From Actinoplanes teichomyceticus ATCC 31121 (lineage in GTDB: Bacteria > Actinomycetota > Actinomycetes > Mycobacteriales > Micromonosporaceae): a DNA stretch of 64,000 bases. The notes below the pieces were generated by a model. It was not told the DNA's origin, ran no database searches, and saw only the letters and a program-made list of their open reading frames with translations. Numbering within the stretch: the stretch's first letter is position 1; each line of letters begins with the position of its first letter. The translations under genes were made by a program, and so were the position numbers. The stretch covers positions 3,249,001 to 3,313,000 of the forward strand of contig NZ_CP023865.1 in assembly GCF_003711105.1 (NCBI RefSeq). The letters are read 5' to 3'. This document shows, one piece after another, positions 60,873 to 64,000 of the stretch.

Positions 60873-61991
60873 GTGCGGGTAGTGGTGACCGGAGCGGCCG
60901 GGTTCGTCGGCAGCCATCTCGTCGCCACGCTCGCCGCCGCCGGGCACGACGTGCTCGCGGTCGACGCGCCGGGCCGGGCCGCGTCACCGGAGGCCGCCGT
61001 GGCCAACCGCGCCGCACTCGCCCGAGCCGGCGTGCCGGTGACCGACAGTGATCTCGCCACCGACGACCTGGCGCCGCTCGTGCGGGCGGACGCGATCCTG
61101 CACCTGGCCGGCCGGCCCGGGGTGCGCAGCTCCTGGGGGAGCGGGGCGGCCGACGCGTACCGGGACAACATCACCGCCACCGGCCGGCTGCTGGCCGCCT
61201 GCGCCGCCCGGCCCGCCGGACGGCGCCCGCGGTTCGTGCTGGCGTCGAGCTCCTCGGTGTACGGCAGCGCCGAGCGTCCCTGCGCCGAGGACGACCCGAT
61301 CTCGCCGCAGAGCCCGTACGCGCGATCGAAAGCCGTGGCGGAACGGCTCGCGCAGCGGGCCGCCGCCCGGGACGGGGTGCCCACCGTCATCCTGCGCTAC
61401 TTCTCCGTGTACGGGCCGCGGCAGCGGCCGGACATGGCCTTCCACCGGTTCATCGAGGCGGCGCTGGACGGCGTCCCCGCGCCGCTGTACGGCGACGGCC
61501 GGCAGAGCCGGTCGTTCACCTTCGTCGGCGACGTGGTGGAGGCGACCGTGCGCGCGGCGCGGGCGCCGCTGGCCCCGGGCACCGTGCTCAACGTGGGCAG
61601 TCCGGTCCCGGTCGGCGTCCGCGACGCCCTGGCGCGCATCGGTACGCTGCTCGGCGCCCCGGCGCCGACCGTGGCGGCCGCCGCCGCGCCCGGTGACGTC
61701 GCGCGCACCTGGGCCGGCGCCGACCGGGCCGCGCGGCTGCTCGGCTGGACCGCCCGGACCGGCCTGGACGAGGGACTGGCCCGGCAGGTCGCCTGGCACC
61801 GCGAACGCCGCGACCCCGGCCGTGAGCTGCACCGGCCCGGCCGCGACACCGACCATGACCAGCACCGGCCGGACCGGGACACCGACCATGACCAGCACCG
61901 GCCCGGCCGCGACACCGACCATGACCAGCACCGGCCGGGCCGCGACCAGCACCGGCCCGGCCGGGAGCGCCGGGAGCCGAGCCGTGCCTGA
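60873..61991 (+). CDS. NAD-dependent sugar epimerase/dehydratase with repeat tail
   Basis: The product is 372 residues. The extended SDR core has VVVTGAAGFVGSHL (NAD loop), LHLAGRPGV, ASSSSVYG (Ser) and SPYARSKAVAERL (Tyr-Lys), then LRYFSVYGPRQRPDMAFHRFI, typical of UDP-glucose 4-epimerase or UDP-glucuronate epimerase type proteins. The last ~60 residues are a His/Asp/Arg-rich repeat (HRPGRDTDHDQ three times) not found in such enzymes. GTG 60873 may be a leaderless start; GTG 60864 is an alternative. It overlaps the glycosyltransferase gene by 8 bases, so it likely makes or modifies the donor sugar for it. Confidence 0.88.
   Translation: MRVVVTGAAGFVGSHLVATLAAAGHDVLAVDAPGRAASPEAAVANRAALARAGVPVTDSDLATDDLAPLVRADAILHLAGRPGVRSSWGSGAADAYRDNITATGRLLAACAARPAGRRPRFVLASSSSVYGSAERPCAEDDPISPQSPYARSKAVAERLAQRAAARDGVPTVILRYFSVYGPRQRPDMAFHRFIEAALDGVPAPLYGDGRQSRSFTFVGDVVEATVRAARAPLAPGTVLNVGSPVPVGVRDALARIGTLLGAPAPTVAAAAAPGDVARTWAGADRAARLLGWTARTGLDEGLARQVAWHRERRDPGRELHRPGRDTDHDQHRPDRDTDHDQHRPGRDTDHDQHRPGRDQHRPGRERREPSRA
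61830..61960 (+). repeat. 33-base tandem repeat at the epimerase C-terminus
   Basis: Three 33-base units (61830-61862, 61863-61895, 61896-61928) and a shortened fourth encode HRPGRDTDHDQ repeats. The second unit has a few base changes. Confidence 0.95.
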
Positions 61992-63135
61992 CCTCCACCG
62001 CGCGGCCTACATCGCGTTCGACCGCTTCCCGTCGGCCAAGGGCTCCGCCGTGCACATCCGGCACATGGCGGCCGAGCTGTTCACCCGCTACGGCGGTGGC
62101 CTGCTCTGCGTGCTCGGCGGCGGGGGCCTGCCCGGGTACCAGCGGGAGAACGGCGTGGAGATCGTCCGGTTCGGCGCGGTGGTGCCGAACCTGCTGGACC
62201 GCGCCGAGGCGTTCTCCGCCTGGGTCGCCGAGCGCCTCGCCGCGCACCGCGCCACGCTGCGGCTGTGCCACGTGCGCGACCCGTGGGGCGCGCTGCCCGC
62301 CCTGGACACCGGCGCCCGCCTGGTCTACGAGGCCAACGGCCTGCCCTCGATCGAGCTGCCGTACGCCTGGCCCCGGGCCGCGCCCACCACCCTCGCCAAG
62401 ATCGCCGACCTGGAGCGGACCTGCCTGGCGCGGGCCGACGCGGTGGTCGTCCCGTCCCGGGTCATCGAGCGGGCGGTCATCGGCCGGGGCGTGCCGGCCG
62501 AGCGCGTCCACCTGATCCCGAACGGCGCCGACCCGGTGCCGGCCGGCCTGCCGCGCCCGGCCGGCGCCCCGGACCGGTACCTCGTCTACGTCGGCGCGCT
62601 GCAACCGTGGCAGGGCGTCGACGTGCTGCTGCGCGCGTTCGCCCGGCTGGCCGACCTGACCGGCCTGACGCTGGTGATCTGCTCCTCGGTGCCACCGGCA
62701 CGGGCCCGCCCCCTGCACCGGCTCGCCGAACGCCTGGGCATCGCCGACCGGGTCCTCTGGCGGTACACGCTGCCGCACCGTGAGGTCGCCGCCTGGCTGG
62801 CGCACGCCGACGTGTCGGTCGCGCCGCTGACCGCCAGCGCGCGCAACGTCCAGCAGGGGTGCAGTCCGATCAAGGTGTGGGAGTCGATGGCGGCCGGCAC
62901 CGCGGTCGTCGCCTCCGACCTGCCGGTGATCCGCGAGGTGCTGGGCGAGCACGGGCGGCTGGTGCCGCCGGACCGCCCGGCCGAGCTGGCCCGTGCCGTC
63001 CGGGTGCTGCTGGAGTACCCACAGGCCGCCGCGGACCTCGCCCGGCAGGCCCGGCAGCACGTCGAACAGGGCTTCACCTGGGCACACGCACGGGCTCGGC
63101 TGGCGGCCGTCTACGACCGCCTGGAGGCCCGCTGA
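61984..63135 (+). CDS. GT4-type glycosyltransferase
   Basis: The product is 383 residues, a GT-B fold. The N-domain has AYIAFDRFPSAKGSAVHIRHMAAEL; the C-domain has HLIPNGADPVPAG, YLVYVGALQPWQGVDVLLRAF and the donor-site SPIKVWESMAAGTAVVASDLPVIREV, which carries the conserved Glu of group 1 (GT4) enzymes. It transfers a nucleotide-activated sugar with retention. GTG 61984 overlaps the epimerase stop. Likely acts on a cell-surface glycan or lipid; acceptor unknown. Confidence 0.9.
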   Translation: MPDLHRAAYIAFDRFPSAKGSAVHIRHMAAELFTRYGGGLLCVLGGGGLPGYQRENGVEIVRFGAVVPNLLDRAEAFSAWVAERLAAHRATLRLCHVRDPWGALPALDTGARLVYEANGLPSIELPYAWPRAAPTTLAKIADLERTCLARADAVVVPSRVIERAVIGRGVPAERVHLIPNGADPVPAGLPRPAGAPDRYLVYVGALQPWQGVDVLLRAFARLADLTGLTLVICSSVPPARARPLHRLAERLGIADRVLWRYTLPHREVAAWLAHADVSVAPLTASARNVQQGCSPIKVWESMAAGTAVVASDLPVIREVLGEHGRLVPPDRPAELARAVRVLLEYPQAAADLARQARQHVEQGFTWAHARARLAAVYDRLEAR

Positions 63136-63147
63136 TACCGTCCGGTC

Positions 63148-63879
63148 ATGTTCTGGCGCAGGCAGAAGGCCGCCATCGCGGATTTCCATCCGGTACACCA
63201 GGCGCTGATCTTCGACCGGGCGTTCTCCGCGGCGCTGCCGGCGGCCGGCTGGGCCGCGCTGACCGCCAGCCTGGCCCGGCACGGGCTGGTGCGGCGCCGC
63301 AAGTGGGCGCTGCCGCAGCGCGCCGTGGACGTCGTCGTGCCGCTGATCGTCGAGCTCTGCTCCGATCTGGGGCCGGACGGCACCCTGTCGGTCACCGCCG
63401 ACCTGCGCGGTCCCGACGCGCCCGGCAAGACCAGCGCGCCGCGCGACCTGCCGGTGCGCCCGCCGCTGCGGTCGGCCACCGAGACCCGGACCGTGGACCC
63501 GTGGCTGCGGATGCGCGGCGAGCTGCGCGACGGCAGCGTTCTGGAGATTCTGGTCGTCGACCGGGAATGCCGCCGCCGGATCACCAAACGCAACCCGCGC
63601 GGCAAGTACAAGTCCAAGCGCAAGAGCAAACTGAGCCAGACCATCCGGGTACGCCGGAGGCTGCCCAAGAACGTGGCCGGCCGGCGGCCCGCCACACCGC
63701 CGCCACGCTGGATCGGGGTGGTCCTGCGACCGGGGTCGCGCCGCAGCGTGCTGGCCACCGCCAAGCTGTCCCGGTTGCCGGCCAGTGGGCCGGAGCAGGT
63801 CCACCGGATCCTGACCGTGGCCGTCGAGCCGTTCCGCTGGACGCCGCAGCCCGGCGCCGGACAACGAGGTGTCGCATGA
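63148..63879 (+). CDS. Protein of unknown function, basic
   Basis: The product is 243 residues with no membrane segment or signal. It has a helical N-terminus (RRQKAAIADFHPVHQALIFDRAFSAALPAAGW), a beta-rich centre (TLSVTADLRG; SVLEILVVDRECRRRI) and a strongly basic stretch (KRNPRGKYKSKRKSKLSQTIRVRRRL). I do not recognise the family. It follows the glycosyltransferase by 12 bases and overlaps the next gene by ATGA, so it forms a pair with the Cys-rich protein that runs off the window. Confidence 0.75.
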   Translation: MFWRRQKAAIADFHPVHQALIFDRAFSAALPAAGWAALTASLARHGLVRRRKWALPQRAVDVVVPLIVELCSDLGPDGTLSVTADLRGPDAPGKTSAPRDLPVRPPLRSATETRTVDPWLRMRGELRDGSVLEILVVDRECRRRITKRNPRGKYKSKRKSKLSQTIRVRRRLPKNVAGRRPATPPPRWIGVVLRPGSRRSVLATAKLSRLPASGPEQVHRILTVAVEPFRWTPQPGAGQRGVA

Positions 63880-64000
63880 CTCCCTGCGCGGTCACCACCG
63901 GCTTCTTCACGCTGGGCAAGTGTGGGCAGATGGCGGTCGCCGGCTGCCCGGCGTGCGGCCGGCCGATCTGTGCCGACCACGTGGCCGACGGCGGGCTGTG
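63876..64000 (+). CDS. Cys-rich zinc-finger-like protein, N-terminal fragment
   Basis: The first 41 residues are visible before the window ends. They contain CGQMAVAGCPACGRPICADH, a CxxC...C...H spacing like a zinc ribbon or B-box-type N-terminus. The ATG overlaps the previous stop (ATGA), so the two proteins are probably made together. Confidence 0.65.
   Translation, partial: MTPCAVTTGFFTLGKCGQMAVAGCPACGRPICADHVADGGL

Overview
The window is very GC-rich, uses GTG starts often, packs genes with 4-8 base overlaps, and carries many MarR/TetR/ROK/SARP-type regulators, secreted chitin- and starch-directed proteins and a modular NRPS/PKS assembly line. This is the chromosome of a filamentous actinomycete. 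Micromonosporaceae (an Actinoplanes or Micromonospora relative) is my best guess from gene style only; no rRNA, tRNA or marker gene is present to prove it.

Positions 1-23776 look like one specialised-metabolite locus. It starts with the tail of a Cof-type HAD phosphatase, then a purine-type plus-strand operon (ADA-family deaminase, GuaB1 GMP-reductase-like enzyme, HAD phosphatase) closed by a strong bidirectional hairpin. A minus-strand operon follows (MFS exporter, a fusion of an S-adenosylhomocysteine-hydrolase-like enzyme with a cupin, and a luciferase-like flavin monooxygenase). A GMC oxidoreductase is divergent from it. From a promoter near 9.5 kb a tightly coupled operon runs to 23.8 kb: PCP-C protein, sulfotransferase-like protein, PCP-C-A-PCP NRPS (Val-type code), KS-AT-ACP PKS (malonyl-type AT), a double thioesterase with a dead first half, a stand-alone A-PCP, a degenerate thioesterase-like protein and a second MFS exporter. 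The inferred product is a small peptide-polyketide, possibly sulfated or purine/adenosyl-derived. I do not recognise the cluster.

Positions 23.8-38.9 kb hold regulator/enzyme pairs with visible operators (MarR with an F420-reductase-type enzyme, TetR with a medium-chain reductase, MarR with an MFS exporter, MerR with a carboxymuconolactone-decarboxylase-like protein), an ABC-F ribosome-protection-type ATPase, a Tat-exported animal-type haem peroxidase, a three-gene minus-strand cassette (small protein, HExxH metallopeptidase, winged-helix protein) and an orphan Pycsar-effector-like membrane protein. The last two may be conflict or defence genes.

Positions 38.9-46.5 kb hold two divergent, related orphan sensor kinases and three exported proteins (beta-trefoil, starch-binding CBM20, DUF4142). 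Positions 46.7-60.6 kb are carbohydrate-oriented: an SDR pair, a GH3/MFS operon under a divergent regulator that is a tandem fusion of two complete ROK proteins, a chitin operon (AA10 LPMO, His-rich ModA-like binding protein, GH18 chitinase), a large secreted protein of unknown function and a membrane-anchored SARP-like regulator. The last 3 kb start a glycosylation-type operon (NAD-dependent epimerase with a repeat-rich tail, GT4 glycosyltransferase, two unknown proteins), which runs off the end.
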